A stretch of 64,000 nucleotides of DNA from an uncultured Neglectibacter sp. (GTDB lineage: Bacteria > Bacillota > Clostridia > Oscillospirales > Acutalibacteraceae), in NCBI GenBank assembly GCA_904419785.1, contig CAJFSY010000003.1:1-64000 (forward strand), read 5' to 3'. Under the pieces are notes generated by a model. That model was not told the DNA's origin and searched no databases. It worked only from the letters and a program-made list of their open reading frames with translations. How positions within the stretch are numbered: position 1 is the stretch's first letter; the number at the start of each line of letters is the position of its first letter. Positions 45,189-53,682 of this stretch are shown one piece after another. The position numbers and the translations under genes are program-made.

Positions 45189-45650
45189 TTATTTTTGATT
45201 CTGGCCTGTCATTTTGGTAAGCAGACCGATCAAAGACGCGCATTCCTGGTCATCCAGACCAGCGGTTATGGTGCGCCCCCACTGGGCCATATATTCCCGT
45301 ATCACCGGCACCAATTCCCTGCCTTTTTCCGTCAGATAAAGATTGTTCTGACGGCGGTCGTTCTGGTCCGTCTCACGATAGAGATATCCCAAAGTTTCCA
45401 ACTTTTTTGTGCGCCGGGCTACGTTACATTTATCAATAAACATATGATTGGCTATATTATCCTGCGTGGTGCCGGGATGCCGCTCGATGTGAAGAAGAAT
45501 GAGATACATCGCGCCGGAAAAGCCATAGTCCCGCAACCGCTCCGACATAAACCGGCTACGGCTGCGATGCAGAAACGTAACCGCCCGTCCCAGTTCACGG
45601 GTAAAATGGGGCGGTAGTTCTCTTGTTTCAGAAAGTTTCACTATATCCAT
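45189..45650 (-). CDS. MarR-family transcriptional regulator
   Basis: A 153-aa winged-helix regulator. The DNA-binding region is TTQDNIANHMFIDKCNVARRTKKLETLGYL, split here as helix 60-75 and recognition helix 75-90. The wing follows with TDQNDRRQNNLYLTEKG. Family members often repress a neighbouring gene and respond to small phenolics or oxidants. No divergent target is obvious other than the GH25 gene upstream. AAAGGAGG precedes the ATG. Confidence 0.9.
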   Translation of the reverse strand: MDIVKLSETRELPPHFTRELGRAVTFLHRSRSRFMSERLRDYGFSGAMYLILLHIERHPGTTQDNIANHMFIDKCNVARRTKKLETLGYLYRETDQNDRRQNNLYLTEKGRELVPVIREYMAQWGRTITAGLDDQECASLIGLLTKMTGQNQK

Positions 45651-45693
45651 CGTCTTTTGGGACCTCCTTTCGCCGAGACTCTCTTAATCCTGT

Positions 45694-45722
45694 ATTATAT
45701 CCCCAAAGCCAGCGCTTGTCAA
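45694..45722 (-). promoter_or_regulatory. Promoter of the MarR gene
   Basis: TTGACA (45717-45722) and TATAAT (45694-45699) on the minus strand with a 17-nt spacer: a full-consensus promoter, 43 nt before the ATG. Confidence 0.88.
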
Positions 45723-45837
45723 AGAAAATCCTTGTAAAGCGCTTTTCTTCTTTTCACTGCGAAGTCACCCCATTTTTTCTGGTAAACGCTTTTACATCTT
45801 TATGAAAATGGGAATGGGAGGAAATGCCTATGCCCGG

Positions 45838-45866
45838 TTGCCTTTTCGACAAGATTCGTGTATAAT
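45838..45866 (+). promoter_or_regulatory. Promoter of the first GH25-like gene
   Basis: TTGCCT (45838-45843), a 17-nt spacer, and TATAAT (45861-45866), 87 nt before the start codon. The remaining intergenic DNA (45723-45837) shows no gene. Confidence 0.7.
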
Positions 45867-45953
45867 ATGGCTATTATTACGCTTTTCTAAAATTGAATTT
45901 ACTTTCCCTATGGATTTCTTTTTTCTCAGCATTAAGAAGGAGTAAAACACTGT

Positions 45954-46850
45954 ATGGATATGCTTAAAAGACGTAATCTTTTCTTGGCCGTGACACTGCT
46001 GCTGGTAGTGGCTATTGTAGCCGTTTCCGCCGTGATCCTGGCCCGGGGACCCCGGGAAAGCTCGGTGGAAATCGTCTCCCATAATCAAGACGGCACTCTG
46101 GTTGTCAACGATTTGAACGATGGCCAGATGACTATTCCCTATTACGACATCCCTGCCAACAGCTATAAGCCCGACGATTTCCAAGACGAAGGCAACGGGG
46201 TCATCACCTACGAGGGCGGCGAGTCGTATGTTGGGATCAACGTTAACGCGAAATCCGGCGATATCGACTGGGCCCAGGTAGCTGAAAGCGGCGTGGACTT
46301 TGCCATGATCCGGGTGGGCTACCGCGGAAAAGAGGATGGCAACATCGTTTTGGACACCAACTTTCAGACGAATATTACCGGCGCCACAGAGGCCAACATC
46401 CCCGTAGGCGTGTATTTTTACTCCAAGGCAGTCACCAATGACGAAGCCGACAAGGAAGCCGCTTTCGTGCTGGAGCAGATCCGGGGTTACAACGTGACAT
46501 ACCCCATCGCTTATTTTTGGGAATACGATACCACCGATGACGGCAGTGTGGACCAGTCCTCCCGCACCGTGCAGTGCAATGGCGACCAGGTCACTGGGTT
46601 TATAGACACTTTTTGCAGCAAAGTGGAACTGGCAGGTTTTACCGCCTGCTATTACGCTACCAAATCCATGGCCTATGAAAAGCTGGACCTTTCCAAACTG
46701 ACCAACTATGACCTTTGGTATGCGGAATACCGTTCCAAACCCAGCTTCCATTACGATTTCGGAATGTGGCAGTACACCCAGGAAGGGAACGTGCCCGGCA
46801 TCTCTAAAAGCGTGCCGATCACTTTGGCCCTGAAAAAGTACCCGAAATAA
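45954..46850 (+). CDS. Membrane-anchored GH25-like protein lacking key catalytic acids
   Basis: A 298-aa protein with a short basic N-terminus, one membrane anchor (about 10-31) and a GH25 lysozyme fold from about residue 90. Compared with the active paralog next door, the first catalytic Asp (VDVS) is Asn here (GINVNAKSG). The DWE motif (VFDWE) reads AYFWE, so only the Glu is kept. The C-terminal VDLN reads VPIT. General GH25 structural positions (RVGYRG, LWYAEY, MWQY) are intact. A non-catalytic binding or sensing role is inferred. AAGAAGGAG precedes the start. Confidence 0.85.
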   Translation: MDMLKRRNLFLAVTLLLVVAIVAVSAVILARGPRESSVEIVSHNQDGTLVVNDLNDGQMTIPYYDIPANSYKPDDFQDEGNGVITYEGGESYVGINVNAKSGDIDWAQVAESGVDFAMIRVGYRGKEDGNIVLDTNFQTNITGATEANIPVGVYFYSKAVTNDEADKEAAFVLEQIRGYNVTYPIAYFWEYDTTDDGSVDQSSRTVQCNGDQVTGFIDTFCSKVELAGFTACYYATKSMAYEKLDLSKLTNYDLWYAEYRSKPSFHYDFGMWQYTQEGNVPGISKSVPITLALKKYPK

Positions 46851-46855
46851 ACGAG

Positions 46856-46886
46856 ACCCGCCTGCTCGGGGCGGGTTTTCTTTTTT
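46856..46886 (+). terminator. Terminator after the first GH25-like gene
   Basis: ACCCGCC/GGCGGGT with a 6-7 nt loop followed by TTTCTTTTTT, 6 nt after the stop. Confidence 0.9.
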
Positions 46887-46919
46887 ATGAGGGATTTTTC
46901 CCCAGATTAAGGAGGATTT

Positions 46920-47822
46920 ATGGCAAGACATCATAACAGCAAACAGATTCCCCCTCTGCTTGTAATCGCCAGTGCCGCTGTCGCCCTGTTTGTGGTGATC
47001 GTGGTCATTGTTCTTTCCCTGGTAGGGGGCAACAACGAATCTCCCGTGGAAAGCGGACCCCAAATCCCGGATAACCAGCTTCTCGTCAACGATATCTACG
47101 AGGGAGAACGGCTGGCGCCGAAATTCGACATGGCCCTAAACGAATATGACACGGAAAAATTCGTGGAATCGGACGGTTACATACGCTACGACGATGGCAA
47201 GGCCATCCTGGGCGTGGATGTATCTGAGCACCAAGGAACCATCAACTGGCAGGCTGTCCAAGATGCCGGTATAGAATTCGTCATTTTGCGGGTGGGATAC
47301 CGGGGCATGACAGAGGGCCTTTTGAATGTGGACGCTACGTTTGAGCAGAATTATCAAGGCGCTGTGGATGCCGGCTTAAAAGTGGGAGTATATTTCTTCT
47401 CACAGGCCATCACGGAAGAAGAAGCTGAAAAAGAAGCGGATTTTGTTCTGGAAACCCTGGACGGCAGGGAACTGGCTTATCCTGTGGTGTTCGACTGGGA
47501 AACGCCCATCCCCAGCGAGGAACTGCTCGCCGAGGACCTGCGGGCTTATGATATGTCCGGCGAGGAAGTGACCAGCTTTGCCAAAGCCTTTTGCCAGAGG
47601 ATCGAGAGCAAGGGGTATGCTGCCTGTGTTTACACCAATAAGCACATGGCCTACAACTGCTTTAACTTGGAAGAATTAAAAGACTATCCCCTGTGGTACG
47701 CGGAATACCAGCCTGCCCCCAGCCTGTATTATGACTTCCGCATTTGGCAGTATTCCGCCACCGGTACTGTGCCCGGCATCGAGGGCAGCGTGGATTTGAA
47801 CATCTGCTTTGAACCCTATTGA
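46920..47822 (+). CDS. Membrane-anchored GH25 lysozyme (N-acetylmuramidase)
   Basis: A 300-aa extracytoplasmic muramidase-type protein. It has one membrane anchor (about 10-34), a spacer, and a GH25 domain from about residue 95. Catalytic residues are conserved: Asp in GVDVSEHQGTINW, Asp and Glu in VVFDWET, and Asp near the end in EGSVDLN. It would cleave the MurNAc-GlcNAc bond of peptidoglycan and may take part in wall remodelling. AAGGAGG precedes the ATG. It is a clear paralog of the upstream gene. Confidence 0.92.
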   Translation: MARHHNSKQIPPLLVIASAAVALFVVIVVIVLSLVGGNNESPVESGPQIPDNQLLVNDIYEGERLAPKFDMALNEYDTEKFVESDGYIRYDDGKAILGVDVSEHQGTINWQAVQDAGIEFVILRVGYRGMTEGLLNVDATFEQNYQGAVDAGLKVGVYFFSQAITEEEAEKEADFVLETLDGRELAYPVVFDWETPIPSEELLAEDLRAYDMSGEEVTSFAKAFCQRIESKGYAACVYTNKHMAYNCFNLEELKDYPLWYAEYQPAPSLYYDFRIWQYSATGTVPGIEGSVDLNICFEPY

Positions 47823-47839
47823 GGAAGGCGGCTTGCTCC

Positions 47840-48031
47840 ATGAAGAAAAAGAATGCCCGTTTTTTGGCAGCGGCACTTTGCGGAACAGCCGGCCTGATAT
47901 GGAGCGTCGTCACGATCTTGCATGTGGTGGTAAACTCTTCCGTGCAGCTGGTGTTGCTGAACCTTTTTTGCGCGGTGGTATGGTGGCTTGCCTGTATCAT
48001 GCAGGTTTTGCGGTATAAAAACGAAAAATAA
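47840..48031 (+). CDS. Small two-helix membrane protein, unknown function
   Basis: A 63-aa protein with two hydrophobic segments (about residues 8-30 and 33-53), a basic N-terminus (MKKKNARF) and a basic tail (RYKNEK). It begins 18 nt after the GH25 stop, with AGGAAGG upstream, and is followed by a strong terminator, so it is co-transcribed with the active GH25 gene. No family is recognised. Confidence 0.65.
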   Translation: MKKKNARFLAAALCGTAGLIWSVVTILHVVVNSSVQLVLLNLFCAVVWWLACIMQVLRYKNEK

Positions 48032-48033
48032 GC

Positions 48034-48082
48034 AAAATTCCCGGCAGGCGCTGAAATCGCGAAAAAAATGCCGGGAATTTTT
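48034..48082 (+). terminator. Terminator after the GH25/small membrane protein unit
   Basis: AAAATTCCCGGCA and TGCCGGGAATTTTT form a 13-bp stem around a 23-nt A-rich loop. It separates the GH25 unit from the sigma factor gene. Confidence 0.88.
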
Positions 48083-48090
48083 ATCATCAG

Positions 48091-48118
48091 CTTACCTTTT
48101 GGAAGGGAAGAACGTCTA
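48091..48118 (+). promoter_or_regulatory. Candidate ECF-type autoregulated promoter
   Basis: CTTACC followed by TTTT, and CGTCTA (48113-48118) after a 16-nt spacer. CGTC-type -10 boxes with about 16-nt spacing are a hallmark of Gram-positive ECF sigma promoters, and the -35 is only a partial match. It sits 56 nt before the sigma gene start. Confidence 0.4.
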
Positions 48119-48174
48119 ATGGACATAAAGTGGGAAACTAGAGGAATTTGCCTCGGGGGAAGAAGGAGGATGTT

Positions 48175-48708
48175 TTGGAACGATTGGTGCGAAAGGCCCA
48201 ACGAGGCGACAAAAACGCCTTTATGGACCTGATCGAGGAAAACCAGCTGGCCCTTTACCGGGCGGCAAAGGCTATCCTCCACCGGGAAGAGGATGTGGAG
48301 GACGCGGTGCAGGAAACGATTTGCAAAGCGTTTTATAAACTGAGTGACCTGCGGCAGCCAAAATATTTTAAAACCTGGCTGACACGCATTTTGATAAATT
48401 GCTGCTATGATCTTCTGCGGCAGCAAAAGGGCCTGGTGCCCTTGGAGATTTTGCCGGAAGAGGGCATGAACGAAGAACGGGAGACTTCTCTGGATGTGCA
48501 GCAAGTGCTGCGGGATTTGGGAGAAAACGACCGGCTTACATTGACCCTCTATTACTTAAACGATATTTCCGTGAAAGATATCGCCGGGATGCTCGCCATC
48601 AGCGAGGGCGCTGTAAAACAGCGGCTCTCCCACGGGCGAAAAAAATTCCGGGAAGCCTATGAAAAACGGGAACAGGGAAAGGTGGTGGCCCGCCATGAAA
48701 AAAGATGA
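48175..48708 (+). CDS. ECF-type sigma-70 family RNA polymerase sigma factor
   Basis: A 177-aa two-domain sigma factor. Region 2 covers about residues 10-75, with AILHREEDVEDAVQETICKAF as region 2.2-2.4. Region 4 covers about 115-165, with YYLNDISVKDIAGMLAISEG and the helix-turn-helix AVKQRLSHGRKKFR. There is no region 1.1 or 3. The TTG start at 48175 is set by AAGGAGG; a TTG at 48148 lacks a binding site. The downstream anti-sigma-like gene overlaps it by 14 nt, so the pair is coupled. Confidence 0.9.
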   Translation: MERLVRKAQRGDKNAFMDLIEENQLALYRAAKAILHREEDVEDAVQETICKAFYKLSDLRQPKYFKTWLTRILINCCYDLLRQQKGLVPLEILPEEGMNEERETSLDVQQVLRDLGENDRLTLTLYYLNDISVKDIAGMLAISEGAVKQRLSHGRKKFREAYEKREQGKVVARHEKR

Positions 48709-50602
48709 TCTGAGACGAACAAAGCGATTTAAAAAGCACCTTGCCCAGCAGCTTCAGGTAGAACAGCCGCCGGAATCCTATTTTCAGGCAGTACAGAACG
48801 CCTTTGACAACCTTCCCGACGAGCTTCCCGTCAAACGGCGGCCCTTCCATCAGACGGCCCTGCGCGCCTGCGCTGCCCTTGCAGCCTGCTTAGTGCTGGT
48901 GGCAGGTGGCGTTTACGGGACCTACCTGGTCAACCCCATGTTTATGGAAAGCCTGCCCGGCATAGGGCAGATTTTCCAGGAATGGGACAAAGAAAAGGCG
49001 CCTTCCCCCTCGCCTTCTCCTTCCCCCAACTGGGAGGAAGAAAGCCGCTTGACTGAAAAAGAAGCCCTTCCGGAAGTGCCTCCCTTTGACCCGGTATCCT
49101 TTGAAGGGAACGAAGGGACCCTTACGGTTCAAAACGCTTGGAGCGATGGAGTCTATCTTCATTTGGACTTGGCCGTGGAATGGCCGGATACGGATATGAG
49201 CATCCCCTATCTCACCCCCTGCTTAGAACCATACGCCCAAGAAACCGATACCAGCTCTGTGCTGATAAACGGGGAAGCCGTAAGCAATTTGCAACTTTCC
49301 CAACAAAGCGCCTTCACGCTGGGAGCCGCCCAAGCCGCCGATGAAAGGACGGCGGATAATCTCTCACCAGAAGCATCTCCCAACCCCACGGAACCAAGTA
49401 GAAACCCCAACGCCTACACTGCGTCCTGGATTTACAAGCTTCCGGAACAGCAGCCTCACAAAACGGAATTGACCGTGGAGCTATCCATCCCCACTTTAGT
49501 CGGAACGTCCGATATGGTTTTGGATAATTCGTGGCGTTTGGAGTGTGGCTTTTACGGTGATTTTACTGTCACTGTGGATGCCAGCCGCACACTGACACAA
49601 GAGCCCAACGTGGAAGATAACGGAGTCACTTTTAACAGCGTGGAAGTGACTCCTACCTGCGTGGTCACCAAGTTATCCATCCCCCAATTTGGATGGATGA
49701 ATTCCACTTTGCTGCTCCCCTATTTTCAGAATATCGCTACGGAAAGCCCCGTCCCTTTGGGAATCACGCCACAGTTGACCACTTCTTCCGGGGAAACCAT
49801 CCCCACTACCACCCTGCCGGTTGTGGATGGGTCCACTTCTTCCAATCCTTCCTTCAGTTTGTCCGAAACAGGCGCCTACGATTTAGTCACTGCGTTCGAC
49901 GGGCTGCCGGAAGGGACTGACCAGCTGATCCTCACACTGTACGAATATGACCCCAGCTACCTTGACGGGCAATACACCTCCGCCAACCGTGTCACCGCAG
50001 AGTTCACTATCGACTTGAGCCAGAACACGGTCTATCCTTCTCAAAATTACCTGTCGGCCGGCCGGCAAAAGCTGGATTATCGCATTAGCTCCAGCCTTGA
50101 CCGGACCCCTGACCCGGAAAACGGCTATATCTGTTCTATCCCCAATCCTTATGGGTCGTATTTGGAACTTATCCTTTATACGAAAGACAGTGAATATCAT
50201 CCGGTAACCTTAAACCGGTACGAGAACGACCAGTTGATCAGTTACTACAATTCCGTGCCCCAGGAGGAATATAACTCCGCTACCGATGCCCATTCCATCT
50301 ATCAAGACGCCAATTACGTGTTCTGGGAAGCCCCCTTGGATTCCCCCTACACCCCAGATGGATACACCATGCTCTGCTTCCAAATGTATGATGTAGATGT
50401 TCCTGCCAGTGCGGCAGGTTCTAGCTCCACTCGGTTTGAACTGGTAGACAGCGAAACCGGGGATGTTCTCATACCGGATATACAGCGCACTTACATGAAA
50501 CAATGCGACCAGGTGTTTGGCACCGAGTATCAGTCCTCATATTACGGAGAAGCCTCTGCCTTTGAAGAACAAGCAATCGCATCTACCCCCTCTGACAATT
50601 GA
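48695..50602 (+). CDS. DUF4179-type membrane protein, probable anti-sigma factor
   Basis: A 635-aa protein. A short, charged cytoplasmic N-terminus (about 1-50) would be the sigma-binding part, one membrane helix follows (around ALAACLVLVAGGVYG), then a large external region that begins with a Pro/Ser repeat and contains DUF4179-like beta domains. Overlap with the sigma gene is the usual layout for ECF sigma/anti-sigma pairs. AGGTGG lies 9 nt before the ATG. The external part is long for the family, which suggests a sensory role. Anti-sigma function is inferred from context. Confidence 0.75.
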   Translation: MKKDDLRRTKRFKKHLAQQLQVEQPPESYFQAVQNAFDNLPDELPVKRRPFHQTALRACAALAACLVLVAGGVYGTYLVNPMFMESLPGIGQIFQEWDKEKAPSPSPSPSPNWEEESRLTEKEALPEVPPFDPVSFEGNEGTLTVQNAWSDGVYLHLDLAVEWPDTDMSIPYLTPCLEPYAQETDTSSVLINGEAVSNLQLSQQSAFTLGAAQAADERTADNLSPEASPNPTEPSRNPNAYTASWIYKLPEQQPHKTELTVELSIPTLVGTSDMVLDNSWRLECGFYGDFTVTVDASRTLTQEPNVEDNGVTFNSVEVTPTCVVTKLSIPQFGWMNSTLLLPYFQNIATESPVPLGITPQLTTSSGETIPTTTLPVVDGSTSSNPSFSLSETGAYDLVTAFDGLPEGTDQLILTLYEYDPSYLDGQYTSANRVTAEFTIDLSQNTVYPSQNYLSAGRQKLDYRISSSLDRTPDPENGYICSIPNPYGSYLELILYTKDSEYHPVTLNRYENDQLISYYNSVPQEEYNSATDAHSIYQDANYVFWEAPLDSPYTPDGYTMLCFQMYDVDVPASAAGSSSTRFELVDSETGDVLIPDIQRTYMKQCDQVFGTEYQSSYYGEASAFEEQAIASTPSDN

Positions 50603-50619
50603 GAAAATTTTTAATCCCC

Positions 50620-50653
50620 AAAAGCGGCGAGCGAATGACTCGCCGCTTTTTTT
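50620..50653 (+). terminator. Terminator of the sigma/anti-sigma operon
   Basis: AAAAGCGGCGAG and CTCGCCGCTTTTTTT form a perfect 12-bp stem, 18 nt after the stop. Confidence 0.93.
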
Positions 50654-50745
50654 ATTTGATCATTCCACGATTACAGCACATCCTTACAAACCGCCTTGTC
50701 CCGAACGAATCCATAATTTTTACCATATTTGAGCAAGATCAAAAC

Positions 50746-50755
50746 AAAACGTTTT
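50746..50755 (+). promoter_or_regulatory. Candidate LacI-family operator
   Basis: AAAACGTTTT is a perfect palindrome with the central CG typical of LacI-family operators. It lies 48 nt upstream of the lacI-type promoter, and a second imperfect core (AACGTT) lies between that promoter and the gene. Autoregulation is inferred. Confidence 0.4.
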
Positions 50756-50802
50756 AGTATTTTGCAAATTTACTATTTTCCCTATTTATCAGCCTTATTT
50801 AT

Positions 50803-50831
50803 TTGACAGAGCCATAAATTTGTGTTATCTT
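50803..50831 (+). promoter_or_regulatory. Promoter of the LacI-family gene
   Basis: TTGACA (50803-50808), a 17-nt spacer and TATCTT (50826-50831), 51 nt before the ATG. Confidence 0.65.
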
Positions 50832-50882
50832 GACACTATCCAACTAACAACGTTTCTATATTATTGATAAGGAAGATTGCCT

Positions 50883-51905
50883 ATGGCCGCTACCATCAAA
50901 GATATCGCCCGGGAAACCGGATTGAGCCTCGCTACTATTTCAAAATATCTCAACGGGGGCAGCTTGCGTGAAAAAAACCGGGTGGCTATTGAAGACGCCA
51001 TCAAAAAGCTGGATTACCACGTGAATGAATACGCACGGGGGTTAAAATCAAAAAAGAGCCGCACAGTGGGCATGGTTCTTCCCGAACTGGCAAACTTGTT
51101 CAATATGAAAATTGTTTCCACCATTGAGCAAATGCTGCAAAAACATGGATACAGCGTGATCATCTGCGATTCCCAAAACAGCCTGGAACAGGAAGCCCGT
51201 TCTGTAGAATTTCTGTTAAACAAACAGGTGGATGGTATCATCAACATCCCCATGGGGAACAACAGCAAGCACCTGCGGCCGGCAGTGGAACACAATGTTC
51301 CCATACTGCTGTTAGACCGCCCTTTGGAAGATTTAAACGGCATAGCCAGTTGTGTGCTTATCGACAACCAAAGCGCTTCCCGGGGGGCGGTTCGCCGGCT
51401 CTTGGAAGCCGGGCACCGCAGAATTGGGGTTGTGGTTGGGCCGGAGGGAGTATATACGGCGGATATGCGCTTACGCGGGTATCGTGAAGCTTTGGAGGAA
51501 TACGGCATTGCTTACGATGAAACCCTTGTAGCGCGGGCTTCTCTTACTGTGGAAGGCGGCTACAGACAAGTAAAACGGCTGCTGAAAGACCCCAATAACA
51601 TGACAGCAGTATTTGTGACAAACTACGAGATGACCCTTGGCGCTTTGATTGCTTTGAATAAAGGCGGGATAAAAATCCCGGAGGAAATTTCCGTTGTGGG
51701 TTTTGACAATATTATGGACCTTTCCCAAGTATTTCGTCCATCGCTGACGATTGTTATCCAGCCTATGGAACAAATTGGGATGCAGGCCGCCCGGCTTATG
51801 CTGGAACGCCTTTCAGCAGACAACTCCGCGGCGCCAATGACCATAACCCTTTCAGCTTCTCTTCGGGAAGGGGCGTCCGTGGGACCTCACCTTCCCAAAA
51901 TATGA
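50883..51905 (+). CDS. LacI-family transcriptional regulator
   Basis: A 340-aa sugar-responsive repressor. The N-terminal helix-turn-helix is ATIKDIARETGLSLATISKY, followed by the hinge helix (VNEYARGLKSKKS). The periplasmic-binding-like effector domain has the usual SVVGFDNI and TIVIQPMEQIG segments. The ATG at 50883 follows AAGGAAG. The truncated GH95 gene downstream is in the same reading frame, separated only by the TGA and 13 codons. A role in controlling fucoside or other glycan use is inferred from the neighbour. Confidence 0.9.
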   Translation: MAATIKDIARETGLSLATISKYLNGGSLREKNRVAIEDAIKKLDYHVNEYARGLKSKKSRTVGMVLPELANLFNMKIVSTIEQMLQKHGYSVIICDSQNSLEQEARSVEFLLNKQVDGIINIPMGNNSKHLRPAVEHNVPILLLDRPLEDLNGIASCVLIDNQSASRGAVRRLLEAGHRRIGVVVGPEGVYTADMRLRGYREALEEYGIAYDETLVARASLTVEGGYRQVKRLLKDPNNMTAVFVTNYEMTLGALIALNKGGIKIPEEISVVGFDNIMDLSQVFRPSLTIVIQPMEQIGMQAARLMLERLSADNSAAPMTITLSASLREGASVGPHLPKI

Positions 51906-51944
51906 GAAATAAGCTGGTTTCGCAAAATAAAATGGCCAGAGACA

Positions 51945-53435
51945 ATGCATCGCCATGTAGCAGATTACCGCTTCTATTTCGACAGAGTCTCCATGGAACT
52001 GGGACCTGATGAGGACGATATCCCTACACCTCAGCGTTTGGCCCGCTGGGATGAAGATGTAGACCCCCAGCGTTACGCTTTGCTGTATCAATATGGGCGC
52101 TACCTTATTATTTCCGGCTCCCGTCCCGGCACCCAGCCCACCAACCTACAGGGAATTTGGAATCATCATTTGCGTGCTGCCTGGAGTTCCAATTTTACCA
52201 TCAACATCAACACTGAAATGAACTACTGGCCTGTTGAAACCGCCAACTTGCCAGAATTCCATCAGCCTTTACTGGCATTTCTCTGTGATACCCTCCGGTT
52301 TACCGGCGCCCATACCGCTTTAACACATTACGGGGCCCGCGGTTTTGTATCGCACCATAACACCGATATTTGGGGCCTATCCAACCCTGTTGGGGAGCAT
52401 GGCAAGGGTACCGCCAGTTACGCGTTCTGGCCGCTTTCCGCAGGATGGCTGAGCGCCCACGCGTATGACCATTATCTGTTTACCGACGATAAAGAATACC
52501 TGCGCAAAACCGGCTACCCCATTATCCGAGACGCCGCCCGTTTCTTTTTGGATGTACTCACCGAGAACACAGAGGGACAGTTAATGTTTTCGCCCTCCAC
52601 TTCTCCGGAAAACACTTTCATTTATCAGGGAGAACACATCGCCGTGGCTGAAACCACAACCATGACCATGTCTATTGTGCGGGAAACTTTAGAAAATGCC
52701 GCGGCTTGCTGCCGTATTCTGGATATAGATGCTGATCTCTCCTCCGAATTGCAGAAAGCGTTGTCAAATCTGCCGGAATTTAAGATTGGCTCCCGAGGAG
52801 AACTGCTGGAATGGAACGAGGAATTGAAAGAATCGGACCCGGAACACCGCCACACTTCCCACCTTTATCCACTATATCCAGGCCATCAGATCACCCCTGA
52901 AACCACTCCCGAATTAGCCCAAGCATGCCGCCGCACTTTGGAACTGCGCGGTGATGAGAGCACGGGATGGGCGTTAGCTTGGCGCATCAGTCTGTGGGCT
53001 CACCTGCAAGACGGAGAACGGGCCTACAAGGTGTTAAAAAAGCAGCTTCGCCCTATTCATAGCGGCATATCCCAGATTTCCCTTTCCGGAGGCGGTTCTT
53101 ACCCCAATATGTTTGGTGGGCATCCCCCTTTCCAGATCGATTCTAACTACGGGGCCTGCGCTGGCATCGCCGAGCTTTTTCTCCAAAGCTGGAACGGGCA
53201 AATCCTTTTGCTGCCCGCTCTTCCCACTGCTTTTGCCAACGGTAGTATCAAAGGGTTGCGGGCGCGTGGCGGCATAACGGTGGATATAAAATTCACAAAC
53301 GGGAAATTAGAACAAGCAACTTTCACGAAAACCACACCAGGAAATGGGAAATTCACTTTCTGCTACAAAGGAAAGTTTATTCAAGCAACTTTAGAAGAAA
53401 CTATTCCCCTCACTTTGGCGGGCTCTGACTTTTAA
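51945..53435 (+). pseudogene. Glycoside hydrolase family 95 gene lacking its N-terminal domain
   Basis: A 496-aa fragment matching the catalytic (alpha/alpha)6 barrel and C-terminal domain of GH95 alpha-L-fucosidases or alpha-L-galactosidases. It begins at HVADYRFYFDRVSMELG, which in intact proteins lies after an N-terminal beta-sandwich domain of about 250-280 residues. Motifs kept: NINTEMNYWPVE (substrate Asn pair), GRGELLEWNE without certainty on numbering, HRHTSHLYPLYPG and FQIDSNYG. No good ribosome binding site precedes the first ATG (51945). It is probably a 5'-deleted remnant, though a natural one-domain form cannot be excluded. Confidence 0.75.
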
Positions 53436-53605
53436 CATTACTGTGATTATAAGCCGGAATATTTTCTCAATCTTCCCGGCGTTCTGCGCTTTCTCTTTCA
53501 ACGCAAAAAACATCTCGCTTCTCGGCGGAGAAAGCTATCGGCCAGACGTTCTTCTAACCCGAGTAGTTTTTGCTATATTTTTAAGTGTATCTCCTCAAAA
53601 AACGG

Positions 53606-53634
53606 TTGAAATCAACACTATTACATAGTACAAT
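53606..53634 (+). promoter_or_regulatory. Promoter of the carboxylesterase gene
   Basis: TTGAAA (53606-53611), a 17-nt spacer and TACAAT (53629-53634). It is the only clear signal in the 247-nt gap after GH95; no gene was found at 53436-53605. Confidence 0.78.
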
Positions 53635-53665
53635 ACTATATAAAATAAATATAATTTTATATAGT
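53635..53665 (+). promoter_or_regulatory. Perfect AT-rich palindrome at the carboxylesterase transcription start
   Basis: ACTATATAAAAT and ATTTTATATAGT are perfect 12-nt arms around a 7-nt spacer. The palindrome abuts the -10 box, covers the expected transcription start and ends just before the GGGAGG ribosome binding site. It could be a repressor operator or a 5' mRNA stem that limits translation. Confidence 0.7.
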
Positions 53666-53682
53666 GGGAGGTATTTCATTTT

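Noticed and set aside
45818-45863. A short peptide frame starting near GGGAGGAA upstream of the first GH25 gene
   Set aside because: It overlaps the -35/-10 boxes of the GH25 promoter, so it would not be transcribed as a leader.
51903-51905. TGA between LacI and GH95 as a selenocysteine codon
   Set aside because: No expected selenoprotein family, LacI ends normally there, and GH95 homology starts only after 13 unrelated codons.
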